Source: Pleurocapsa sp. PCC 7319 (GTDB lineage Bacteria > Cyanobacteriota > Cyanobacteriia > Cyanobacteriales > Xenococcaceae). Taken from it: 64,000 nucleotides of DNA. The stretch spans positions 4,251,322-4,315,321 of the forward strand of contig NZ_KB235922.1 of assembly GCF_000332195.1 (NCBI RefSeq), read 5' to 3'. The translations under genes were made by a program, and so were the position numbers. The notes beneath the pieces are model-generated. The model saw nothing but the letters and a program-made list of their open reading frames with translations. It made no database searches and was not told where the DNA came from. How positions within the stretch are numbered: position 1 is the stretch's first letter; each line of letters begins with the position of its first letter. This document shows positions 17,291 to 24,841 of this stretch, piece by piece.

Positions 17291-19471
17291 TTATTTGATC
17301 ACGCGTAAGCTTCTCTGAGAAGGAATAAAGCCGTCGAGAAAATCTAAATGATCGCCAGCTAAAGAGTGTAATTCTTCGGGAGTACCTTGAACTTTTAACT
17401 TTCCTTTCTCTAGCATGACAATCCAATCAGCACGGGCAATTACACGAGGGCGATGACTAATCAGAATAGTAGTATTGCCCTGACGAAAGGATAATAATTG
17501 TTCTAAAACTTTGGCTTCACTAACTGGATCGAGTGCGCCAGTAGATTCATCTAAAATTAGGATCGGTGGATCGGTGACAATAGCTCTAGCGATCGCCAGT
17601 CGTTGTTTTTGACCACCAGAGAGATTGGCTCCGAATTCTCCTAACACGGTTTGATATTTATCGGGTAATTCACTGATAAATTCGTCCGCACCAGCGATTT
17701 GACAGGCTTTAACAATTTGCTCAAAAGTGACGTGAGGATAACTGAAGCGGAAGTTATCAACAATGGAGCGACTCCAAAAGTGGGGTTCTTGAGGTACAAG
17801 TACAACTTGTTGACGCAAACATTCCAAAGAAAGGTCTTGTTGATTATAAATACCGTAACGAATATTGCCTGATTGAACTGAATACAAACCAGCAATTAAC
17901 TTGGCAAGAGTGCTTTTTCCACAACCAGATTGACCGATTAAAGCTACACTTTGACCACCAGGAATAGTTAAGGAAAAGTCGTCGAGTAAATCTACTCTTC
18001 CTGCATGATGAAAGTTCAAACGATCGCAGATAATATCAGTATCTGAAGGGAGTTCTGCCCAAGGTTTTTTAAAGTCATTTTCATCTTCGGGGGTAGCATC
18101 AATTACTTCGGTTAAGCGTTGAATAACTACTTGTGCGGTAATAAATTCATCCACTAATCCAATGGCACTACCTAAAAATCCCAGAAAATTACCACTCATG
18201 CCGTTATAGGCGAGCAATTGACCAATACTAAGCTCGCCCTGAATAACCAGATAACTACCTAACCAGAGTAAACCAATGGAAGTGAAAGTAGATAACAGCT
18301 TGGTAATTGTGCCACTGTAAAGACCGAGTTTCATAGTACTCCAACCCAGATTAGCTAAGCGACCATAATTACCTTGGTACTCTTGCCAAGCTTGGGGTGT
18401 AGCTTGAGTAGTTTTGAGAATCTGTACCCCACGAAAGGTTTCCACCAGAAAGCCCTGGTTTTCCGTGCCTAAAACAATTTGATTACGAGTTTTTTGTCGT
18501 AAGGCAGGTAAAAATAATAAATTAACCAGAGTAACTATAATAAAAGCGGCAATGGAACCTAAACTAAGCTGCCAACTATAAGACAACATCACTGCCAAGG
18601 ACACCACGGCGATAAAAAATTGACTAGGTAAACCCAAAACAATTTGGGATACTAATCGATTAATTGCACCGACATCAGCGATTCGACTGACTACTTCCCC
18701 ACTGCGTCGACCTTCAAAATAAGATAGAGGTAAATGGAGCAGTTTTCGTCCATATTCTAAAATTAATCCTAATTGCAATTTTTGCCCAAAGTGACCAATA
18801 AGATGAGATTGAACTAAACTCACCACACTTCTAAAGACGTTCATCAGGATAACAGCGATCGCCACTGTCGCTAGAAGTTGAGTATCTCCTCTAACCAAAA
18901 CATCATCTGTCAGCAATTGCATCATGATTGGCGATGCTAAAGAAAGCAAGCCGACAGCAAAATTAATCGCGATCGCCTGGGCTAAAATCCCGCGATAGGG
19001 TAATACTCGTTTGAGATAACGTCCAAAACCTCCTATCTTGTCATCTTCCTGTTCATAAAAGCGACTATCATCGGGAGTCAATAACAACATGACTCCATTA
19101 CCCCAACCAACAGTTAATTCTCGTCGGGTTAGATGGCGAATACCAACGCCAGGGTCAGCAACAAGGTATTTTTTCCCTTTCTTACCGTATAAAACCACCC
19201 AATGATAGCCTTTCCAATGAATTACCGCTGGTAAAGGAACTTCAGATAAGCGATCCATAATCTCGGAGGTGGCTTTAACTTGACGAGCATTAAAACCAAA
19301 AGCTTCTGCACCTCGACTCAAACCCAATAGGGTAGTGCCTCTAGCACCCGTGCCAACTGCTTCTCTGATTCGACTGATAGCAAAGGTACGTCCATAATAT
19401 TTAGCCACGGTCGCAAGGCATGCAGCCCCGCAGTCTTCCTCACTATGTTGTAATACAATTGGGTGTTTCAT
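17291..19471 (-). CDS. C39-peptidase ABC exporter (PCAT type)
   Basis: The 726-residue protein combines three parts. An N-terminal C39 peptidase (about residues 1-135) has catalytic Cys14 in EEDCGAAC, a His near residue 92 and an Asp in VADPG. A six-helix ABC membrane domain (about 155-440) follows. The C-terminal ATPase has Walker A GQSGCGKST, signature LSGGQKQR and Walker B ILILDES. Such transporters cut leader peptides after Gly-Gly and export the rest. The eight double-glycine genes that follow at 20-30 kb are the obvious substrates. A version of their upstream control block lies just before this gene. Confidence 0.94.
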   Translation of the reverse strand: MKHPIVLQHSEEDCGAACLATVAKYYGRTFAISRIREAVGTGARGTTLLGLSRGAEAFGFNARQVKATSEIMDRLSEVPLPAVIHWKGYHWVVLYGKKGKKYLVADPGVGIRHLTRRELTVGWGNGVMLLLTPDDSRFYEQEDDKIGGFGRYLKRVLPYRGILAQAIAINFAVGLLSLASPIMMQLLTDDVLVRGDTQLLATVAIAVILMNVFRSVVSLVQSHLIGHFGQKLQLGLILEYGRKLLHLPLSYFEGRRSGEVVSRIADVGAINRLVSQIVLGLPSQFFIAVVSLAVMLSYSWQLSLGSIAAFIIVTLVNLLFLPALRQKTRNQIVLGTENQGFLVETFRGVQILKTTQATPQAWQEYQGNYGRLANLGWSTMKLGLYSGTITKLLSTFTSIGLLWLGSYLVIQGELSIGQLLAYNGMSGNFLGFLGSAIGLVDEFITAQVVIQRLTEVIDATPEDENDFKKPWAELPSDTDIICDRLNFHHAGRVDLLDDFSLTIPGGQSVALIGQSGCGKSTLAKLIAGLYSVQSGNIRYGIYNQQDLSLECLRQQVVLVPQEPHFWSRSIVDNFRFSYPHVTFEQIVKACQIAGADEFISELPDKYQTVLGEFGANLSGGQKQRLAIARAIVTDPPILILDESTGALDPVSEAKVLEQLLSFRQGNTTILISHRPRVIARADWIVMLEKGKLKVQGTPEELHSLAGDHLDFLDGFIPSQRSLRVIK

Positions 19472-19526
19472 TTTCAGTAAAAAATTTATGAACTAGTGTT
19501 TTTGAGCTATTTGTATCGTAGAGATC

Positions 19527-19640
19527 GTCTTCAAAAAAATCGTCTGAAAAACGTCTTTAGTTGCACCTATACTTAATGGATATATTCTGTTCTGACTTTA
19601 GTCGACTAACTAAGTAAATTTCTCTATAACTAAAGTCGTA
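19527..19640 (-). promoter_or_regulatory. Control block before the exporter gene
   Basis: It contains TCTGAAAAACGTCTT (about 70 bp before the start codon), preceded on the plus strand by another GTCTTC-type half. It also holds GACTTTAGTC and AACTAAAGTC. The same elements, in the same order, stand before all eight intact double-glycine genes. This copy is more diverged and sits closer to the start. Confidence 0.65.
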
Positions 19641-19731
19641 GTCCGTTCTGGGTTCGTGCCAATGATCTGCAAGTATTCAATAATCAGGCGATCTGCTCCA
19701 AGCCAGATAGCGATCGCCTGAATTAAATTCA

Positions 19732-19791
19732 TTAACTTGTCAATGCCAATTCTGAATTTTTAGTAAATAGTGGTTGGTTTTGTTTAGTCAT
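19732..19791 (-). pseudogene. Leader remnant of an MTKQNQ-type cargo gene
   Basis: A 19-codon frame begins MTKQNQPLFTK, like the leaders of the proteins at 20067-20462 and 21576-21965, but then runs into a stop before the Gly-Gly site. The upstream region with TTTTTTCAGGT motifs (19860-19890) is also kept. It appears to be a decayed member of the array. Confidence 0.7.
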
Positions 19792-19945
19792 TGTTGGTTA
19801 TCTGCTTAATCATTGGAATTGAATGTTAGTATTATGTCCTTTGTTTTTTCTCAGTACTAGGGGAAAAATTCAGGTGTTTTTTCAGGTAATTGGTGTTATA
19901 AATTGCCACTCAAAATTAAGATCATTCCTCAATGTCAAAACAAAA

Positions 19946-19979
19946 AGCGATCGCTGTTACCAGTACCACAGCGATCGCT
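19946..19979 (-). terminator. HIP1-armed terminator after the 20067-20462 gene
   Basis: AGCGATCGCTGT and ACAGCGATCGCT form a 12 bp stem followed on the minus strand by TTTTTGTTTTG. It lies about 90 bp past the gene's stop. Confidence 0.75.
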
Positions 19980-20066
19980 TTGATTAAATTTGCTTATTAA
20001 TGCAAATTTTTGATTTTTAGCATGTGTAAACTTCAAAAATTCGAATTTTTGTCGAGAAATATACCT

Positions 20067-20462
20067 CTATGGTAGGATCTCACCGCTCAAAGTATAAGAA
20101 GAAAACTCATTGCTAAAAATCGAGCTAAAGGTTCCAGTTCCTGAGTAAGTTCTTGTTTCGATAGGATCAGGAGCGCTAAAACCATCGTCATCATCTAAAA
20201 TCTGAATGTCGAATGTGTCACCGACTGCAAACGATTGATCAATTGAAAAAATGTTATCTGCTGGATTGTTAGATATAATTATATCCCTAAAAGAAGCCAC
20301 CGTGTTGCCATTTAGACGAATAATAGGATCGTCACCACCGATATCGTCCGATCCTGCTCGGTTAAGTCGCAGAGTGTCTAATCTCAACGTTGCTCCACCT
20401 TCAATAGCTGCTGCTTGTTCTGGAGTTAATTTAGTAAATAGTGCTTGATTTTGTTTAGTCAT
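20067..20462 (-). CDS. Double-glycine-leader beta-rich secreted protein, MTKQNQ class
   Basis: 131 residues. Residues 1-23 are a leader (MTKQNQALFTKLTPEQAAAIEGG) whose Gly-Gly at 22-23 matches C39 peptidase sites. The remaining 108 residues are acidic, lack cysteine and alternate short hydrophobic strands, with a DDDD run near residue 90. The pattern (xxxxGDDPxIRxNG ... DDDD ... YxLxGEIL) recalls C2-like beta-sandwich calcium-binding domains, but this is a guess. The start is supported by AGGA about 11 bp upstream. The closest relative is the gene at 21576-21965. Probable substrate of the exporter at 17291-19471. Confidence 0.8.
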   Translation of the reverse strand: MTKQNQALFTKLTPEQAAAIEGGATLRLDTLRLNRAGSDDIGGDDPIIRLNGNTVASFRDIIISNNPADNIFSIDQSFAVGDTFDIQILDDDDGFSAPDPIETRTYSGTGTFSSIFSNEFSSYTLSGEILP

Positions 20463-20597
20463 TGTTCATTTTTTCCTAATAATTTGAGTTAGTTATAGTT
20501 ATTTACCTGGCAACATTAATAGTGAATATTAGTAATTAATTGATAAATCTTGCTCTGGTTTTAACTGTCTTAATAATAAAAAATTGCTAAAATAAAA

Positions 20598-20714
20598 ACA
20601 TCTGAAAAACGTCTTGGATTTAGTATCAACGAAATAGATATTTAGCTTCTAACTTTCGCTTAATAGTTGAATATTTTCCCAAGACTAAAGTTAGAGTCAC
20701 AATTATTGTGCGTG
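20598..20714 (-). promoter_or_regulatory. Conserved control block, copy before 20067-20462 gene
   Basis: In plus-strand order: ACATCTGAAAAACGTCTT, TAACTTTCGCTTA and AGACTAAAGTTAGAGTC, then ATTATTGTGCGTG. The TAACTTT and AAAGTTA halves form an inverted repeat about 25 bp apart. The block starts 136 bp before the ATG. Confidence 0.75.
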
Positions 20715-20742
20715 TAAATCACTCCTCAATGTCAAAACAAAA

Positions 20743-20775
20743 AGCGATCGCTGTGGTACTGGTAACAGCGATCGC
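20743..20775 (-). terminator. HIP1-armed terminator after the 20815-21174 gene
   Basis: Stem of GCGATCGCTGT/ACAGCGATCGC, loop GGTACTGGTA region, then TTTTTGTTTTG on the minus strand. Confidence 0.75.
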
Positions 20776-20814
20776 CTTAATTTAATTAGCTTGTTAGTTC
20801 AAAATTTGGTTCAA

Positions 20815-21174
20815 CTAGCTTATGGCTTGTAAAGAAGAGATTTCCATTGCTAAATCGCCAGCACTTGTAGTCGTAAATGGTCCTACTTCAATGTAGTCTC
20901 CCTCAAAATTGGGATCTTCGTAGAATCTCCAAGTCTGACCATTTTCAACAGTAATAGATTGGGTCAAGTTGTCAAAATCGAAATCACTTAAATCTTCTAT
21001 TTTTTCATTAGTTTTAAGGCTAACTCCTCCTCGACCTGGTTCAGAAAATAAAGTCACATCGGCAAGACCATTAACTGTACTTCCTCCAGAATAGGCTTCA
21101 GCAGCTTCAGAAGTAATATCTTGAAATAATTCGATGTTATGGAGAGATTTGGTCTGATTGTTGATTTTATGCAT
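20815..21174 (-). CDS. Double-glycine-leader beta/gamma-crystallin-like protein
   Basis: 119 residues: a leader ending in Gly30-Gly31 (…ITSEAAEAYSGG), then a single beta/gamma-crystallin-like domain. Crystallin marks are the two Greek-key halves (VTLFSEPGRGG and WRFYEDPNFEGDYIEV) and a DNLTQS sequence at 68-73, close to the (N/D)(N/D)xx(S/T)S calcium site. The second half has a degenerate site (MEISS). There is no cysteine. The protein is identical to the product of 23153-23512. AGGAGCAAAAC precedes the start. Probable exporter substrate secreted outside the cell. Confidence 0.85.
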   Translation of the reverse strand: MHKINNQTKSLHNIELFQDITSEAAEAYSGGSTVNGLADVTLFSEPGRGGVSLKTNEKIEDLSDFDFDNLTQSITVENGQTWRFYEDPNFEGDYIEVGPFTTTSAGDLAMEISSLQAIS

Positions 21175-21309
21175 TGTTTTGCTCCTAATAATTTTGTAGT
21201 TGATTCTAGTTATTAACTCGGCAAAATTTAGAGAAATAACTATTTGTTTACTGATAAATTTTGCTTTGTTTTTTAACTATCTTGATCATAAAAAAAAGCT
21301 AGAAGAAAA

Positions 21310-21428
21310 ACATCTGAAAAAAGTCTCAAATCTCCCCTCAACTAAATGCATATTAAGCCTCTAACTTTCGCTTATAAGTTGGAAATATTTCCCTAAGACT
21401 AAAGTCAGAGTCACAATTATTGTGCGTG
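21310..21428 (-). promoter_or_regulatory. Conserved control block, copy before 20815-21174 gene
   Basis: Starts with ACATCTGAAAAAAGTCT, 136 bp before the ATG, followed by CTAACTTTCGCTTA and AGACTAAAGTCAGAGTC. Confidence 0.75.
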
Positions 21429-21456
21429 TAAATCACTCCTCAATGTCAAAACAAAA

Positions 21457-21490
21457 AGCGATCGCTGTGGTACTGGTAACAGCGATCGCT
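21457..21490 (-). terminator. HIP1-armed terminator after the 21576-21965 gene
   Basis: AGCGATCGCTGT/ACAGCGATCGCT stem followed on the minus strand by TTTTTGTTTTG. Confidence 0.75.
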
Positions 21491-21575
21491 TTGATTGAAT
21501 TAGCTTGTTAAAGCAAATTGATGATTCTTAATTTTCTTAAGTCTTTAAATCGAAAATTTGCCGATAACCAAATCT

Positions 21576-21965
21576 TTATGCCAAAATTTCACCTTTTAAA
21601 ATATAGGCAGAAACATCATTCTGAAAGAGTTTATTTATTATCCCAGGTCCCGTGAAAGTATTAATTCCTATCAAGTCATCATTCCCATTCAAAAAATCGT
21701 CATCATCACTCATCTCGATTCTTACTGTACCTACGTTACCTAAATCAATCGAGTTATTAATTTCTAAAATGTCATTTGCATTTACGTCTTTTTCACTAAA
21801 CAGGGTACTACCATTGACTCTAACTAGAGGATCGTCGCCTGTAATCGTATCTGCTCCTGTTTGAATAACTTCCAAAGAGTATAATCTGACACGTAATCCA
21901 CCTTCAATAACTGCTGCTTGTTCTGGAGTTAATTTAGTAAATAGTGCTTGATTTTGTTTAGTCAT
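21576..21965 (-). CDS. Double-glycine-leader beta-rich secreted protein, MTKQNQ class
   Basis: 129 residues, a diverged paralogue of the 20067-20462 product. The 23-residue leader differs at one position (AAVIEGG for AAAIEGG). The mature part shares the GDDPxxRVNG segment, an acidic DDDD stretch near residue 93 and the C-terminal YxLKGEIL. The leader is far better conserved than the mature part. That is expected if one peptidase recognises it while the cargo diversifies. No cysteine; fold unassigned, perhaps C2-like. Confidence 0.8.
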   Translation of the reverse strand: MTKQNQALFTKLTPEQAAVIEGGLRVRLYSLEVIQTGADTITGDDPLVRVNGSTLFSEKDVNANDILEINNSIDLGNVGTVRIEMSDDDDFLNGNDDLIGINTFTGPGIINKLFQNDVSAYILKGEILA

Positions 21966-22100
21966 TGTTCATTTACTCCTAATAATTTGAGTTAGTTCTA
22001 GTTATTTACCTGACAAAATTAATAGTGACAATTAGTAATTAACTGATAAGTCTTGCTCTGGTTTTAACTGTCTTAATAATAAAAAATTGCTAAAATAAAA

Positions 22101-22217
22101 ACATCTGAAAAACGTCTTGGATTTAGTATCAACGAAATAGATATTTAGCTTCTAACTTTCGCTTAATAGTTGAATATTTTCCCAAGACTAAAGTTAGAGT
22201 CACAATTATTGTGCGTG
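22101..22217 (-). promoter_or_regulatory. Conserved control block, copy before 21576-21965 gene
   Basis: Practically identical to the block at 20598-20714, again 136 bp before the start codon. Confidence 0.75.
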
Positions 22218-22245
22218 TAAATCACTCCTCAATGTCAAAACAAAA

Positions 22246-22278
22246 AGCGATCGCTGTGGTACTGGTAACAGCGATCGC
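22246..22278 (-). terminator. HIP1-armed terminator after the 22412-22804 gene
   Basis: GCGATCGCTGT/ACAGCGATCGC stem with TTTTTG on the minus strand, about 130 bp past the stop codon. A second, weaker HIP1 pair follows at about 22301-22325. Confidence 0.65.
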
Positions 22279-22411
22279 CTTAATTGAATTGGAAAAGAGA
22301 GGTGATCGCTAGTGCGATCGCCTTAAAAGACAGTATGAAGAAATATGATTAACTTTTCTTGCTTCAAGAAACAGCTATTTTATTCTGTCTAAACCCTTTA
22401 TTTTTGCTCTA

Positions 22412-22804
22412 TTAAGCTATACGCTCAATAGAGGTAATCGCATCATCATTAGCACCAAGATTATAGCCTCCTGGTGCTAAAACACCTGTATCACCCTCTC
22501 CGACATTAGTATAGAACCGCCATGTACCCTCGTTAACTACGATTGATGAAACGGTATCGTTAAAAGTAGTTTCGTTACCATTGGAATCCAAACCAATATT
22601 AATCACCTCACCTATATCCGCACCACTTACACCCAATCTCTGTCCTGTTGCGTCAGGATCCTTGTATAACAATATTTCTCCTTCAGCAAGACTGTCAAAA
22701 GAAAAATTGGCACCACCACTATAATTAGCAGCAGTCTCAGGTGTAATATCTTGCACGAAGTTAATGTTATATAGTCGATTGGACTGATTGTTAATCTTAG
22801 ACAT
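22412..22804 (-). CDS. Double-glycine-leader beta/gamma-crystallin-like protein
   Basis: 130 residues with a leader ending at Gly30-Gly31 (ITPETAANYSGG). The mature part is a beta/gamma-crystallin-like domain with two good calcium signatures: NDTVSS at 82-87 and DDAITS at 120-125. It also has Greek-key strands around ILLYKDPDATGQRL and WRFYTN. No cysteine. The start has an AGGAG sequence upstream. It is a unique member of the array, not one of the duplicated pairs. Secretion by the C39 exporter is inferred. Confidence 0.85.
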   Translation of the reverse strand: MSKINNQSNRLYNINFVQDITPETAANYSGGANFSFDSLAEGEILLYKDPDATGQRLGVSGADIGEVINIGLDSNGNETTFNDTVSSIVVNEGTWRFYTNVGEGDTGVLAPGGYNLGANDDAITSIERIA

Positions 22805-22935
22805 TATTTTCTCCTAATAATTTGAGTTAGTTCTAGTTATTTACCTGGCAAAATTAATAGTGACAATTAGTAATTAACTGATAAATATTGCTCTGGTTTT
22901 AACTGTCTTAATAATAAAAAATTGCTAAAATAAAA

Positions 22936-23052
22936 ACATCTGAAAAACGTCTTGGATTTAGTATCAACGAAATAGATATTCAGCTTCTAACTTTCGCTTA
23001 ATAGTTGAATATTTTCCCAAGACTAAAGTTAGAGTCACAATTATTGTGCGTG
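22936..23052 (-). promoter_or_regulatory. Conserved control block, copy before 22412-22804 gene
   Basis: Nearly the same sequence as the block at 20598-20714, starting 132 bp before the ATG. Confidence 0.75.
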
Positions 23053-23080
23053 TAAATCATTCCTCAATGTCAAAACAAAA

Positions 23081-23113
23081 AGCGATCGCTGTGGTACTGG
23101 TAACAGCGATCGC
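23081..23113 (-). terminator. HIP1-armed terminator after the 23153-23512 gene
   Basis: AGCGATCGCTGT stem pairing with ACAGCGATCGC; T-rich tail on the minus strand. Confidence 0.75.
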
Positions 23114-23152
23114 CTTAATTTAATTAGCTTGTTAGTTCAAAATTTGGTTCAA

Positions 23153-23512
23153 CTAGCTTATGGCTTGTAAAGAAGAGATTTCCATTGCTAAATCGCCAGC
23201 ACTTGTAGTCGTAAATGGTCCTACCTCAATGTAGTCTCCCTCAAAATTGGGATCTTCGTAGAATCTCCAAGTCTGACCATTTTCAACAGTAATAGATTGG
23301 GTCAAGTTGTCAAAATCGAAATCACTTAAATCTTCTATTTTTTCATTAGTTTTAAGGCTAACTCCTCCTCGACCTGGTTCAGAAAATAAAGTCACATCGG
23401 CAAGACCATTAACTGTACTTCCTCCAGAATAGGCTTCAGCAGCTTCAGAAGTAATATCTTGAAATAATTCGATGTTATGGAGAGATTTGGTCTGATTGTT
23501 GATTTTATGCAT
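23153..23512 (-). CDS. Double-glycine-leader beta/gamma-crystallin-like protein (duplicate)
   Basis: 119 residues, identical in protein sequence to the product of 20815-21174; the DNA differs by only a few bases. The leader ends at Gly30-Gly31 and the mature part is a single crystallin-like domain with DNLTQS at 68-73. Upstream and downstream regions are also nearly identical to the other copy, so the whole unit (block, gene, terminator) was duplicated recently or homogenised by gene conversion. Confidence 0.85.
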   Translation of the reverse strand: MHKINNQTKSLHNIELFQDITSEAAEAYSGGSTVNGLADVTLFSEPGRGGVSLKTNEKIEDLSDFDFDNLTQSITVENGQTWRFYEDPNFEGDYIEVGPFTTTSAGDLAMEISSLQAIS

Positions 23513-23646
23513 TGTTTTGCTCCTAATAATTTTTTAGTTGATTCTAGTTATTAACTCGGCAAAATTTAGAGAAATAACTATTTGTTTACTGATAAATTTT
23601 GCTTTGTTTTTAACTATCTTGATAATAAAAAAAAGCTAGAAGAAAA

Positions 23647-23765
23647 ACATCTGAAAAAAGTCTCAAATCTCCCCTCAACTAAATGCATATTAAGCCTCTA
23701 ACTTTCGCTTATAAGTTGGAAATATTTCCCTAAGACTAAAGTCAGAGTCACAATTATTGTGCGTG
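23647..23765 (-). promoter_or_regulatory. Conserved control block, copy before 23153-23512 gene
   Basis: Nearly identical to the block at 21310-21428, starting 135 bp before the ATG. Confidence 0.75.
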
Positions 23766-23793
23766 TAAATCACTCCTCAATGTCAAAACAAAA

Positions 23794-23826
23794 AGCGATC
23801 GCTGTGGTACTGGTAACAGCGATCGC
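23794..23826 (-). terminator. HIP1-armed terminator after the crystallin gene fragment
   Basis: Same AGCGATCGCTGT/ACAGCGATCGC hairpin, now downstream of the truncated copy at 23866-24027. Confidence 0.7.
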
Positions 23827-23865
23827 CTTAATTTAATTAGCTTGTTAGTTCAAAATTTGGTTCAA

Positions 23866-24027
23866 TTAGTTTATGGCTTGTAAAGAAGAGATTTGCATTG
23901 CTAAATCGCCAGCACTTGTAGTCGTAAATGGTCCTACTTCAATGTAGTCTCCCTGAAAATCGGGATCTTCGTAGAATCTCCAAGTCTGACCATTTTCAAT
24001 AGTAATAGATTGGGTCAAGTTGTCAAA
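23866..24027 (-). pseudogene. 3' fragment of a crystallin-like cargo gene
   Basis: The last 50 or so codons match the 3' half of the genes at 20815 and 23153, with a few substitutions (DFQGDY, MQISS). Similarity stops abruptly at 24027. Leader, start codon and control block are missing, and an in-frame stop lies just upstream. The break is close to the start of the methyltransferase gene, suggesting an insertion or deletion joint here. Confidence 0.85.
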
Positions 24028-24092
24028 TTTGATCGCGAGTATAAAAGAATAGATATTCTAGTCTTAAATTGAACTAAGGGAGAAAAAACACG

Positions 24093-24830
24093 GTGGCAAA
24101 ACTATCTCACAATCAAAAGTCATTCAACTCTGATAACAAGTTATTCGATGAGCAGTGGATAACTTATCAGAAGCTTCTAGATAATAATTACATGGGACAT
24201 CAAGAAATTTATAGAATTGTACATCAGTTTTTAGGCGATCGCTACAATAAGCCTTTTAATCTGCTCGATCTTGGCTGTGGAGATGCTAGTTTCGCTGCTA
24301 AAGCTTTATTAAATACTCCCATAAATTTTTACTTGGGCATAGATTTGTCTGAATCTGCTTTGGAAATTGCCCGCGACAACATGGCTAAACTCCCAGGTAA
24401 AAAACGTTTCAGCCAAGGAAATCTGTTTGAATCAATTTTTCAATTAGAGCAATCTCAAGACAATAGCTTTGATGTCATCCTTGCTTCTTTTTCCCTCCAT
24501 CATCTAACTCTTTCACAAAAAGAACGTTTTATCGCTCAGCTTCCTCATCTTTTAAAAACTGATGGAATTTTTCTGCTGATAGATATAGTCAGACTTCCAG
24601 AGGAAAACAGGGAGGAATATATTAAACGTTATTTAAATAATGTCCGTCAAGATTGGACTTTACTGACTACTCAAGAATTTTTGAGAATAGAAAAGCATAT
24701 AAAATCCAGCGATTTTCCTGAAACCCAAGAAACCTTATACTCTTTCGCTAGAAAATACGGCTTTGCTCGTATCGATCGACTTTATCAAGATCCGTTGGAG
24801 ACAACTCAATGTTTATGTTTTTATCGATAA
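24093..24830 (+). CDS. Class I SAM-dependent methyltransferase
   Basis: 245 residues with the Rossmann motif LLDLGCGDASFA near residue 57, a GIDLSESAL motif II and FDVILASFSLHHL near residue 130. The GTG start at 24093 is supported by AAGGGAG upstream. The acceptor is unknown. Standing inside the double-glycine array on the opposite strand, it could modify a product of the region, but nothing in the sequence shows this. It meets the acyl-CoA synthetase tail to tail. Confidence 0.85.
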   Translation: MAKLSHNQKSFNSDNKLFDEQWITYQKLLDNNYMGHQEIYRIVHQFLGDRYNKPFNLLDLGCGDASFAAKALLNTPINFYLGIDLSESALEIARDNMAKLPGKKRFSQGNLFESIFQLEQSQDNSFDVILASFSLHHLTLSQKERFIAQLPHLLKTDGIFLLIDIVRLPEENREEYIKRYLNNVRQDWTLLTTQEFLRIEKHIKSSDFPETQETLYSFARKYGFARIDRLYQDPLETTQCLCFYR

Positions 24831-24841
24831 TATTCTCGAAT

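Noticed and set aside
24093-24830. Methyltransferase as tailoring enzyme of the cargo proteins
   Set aside because: Only nearness supports it; opposite strand, no control block, and no sign of modification sites.
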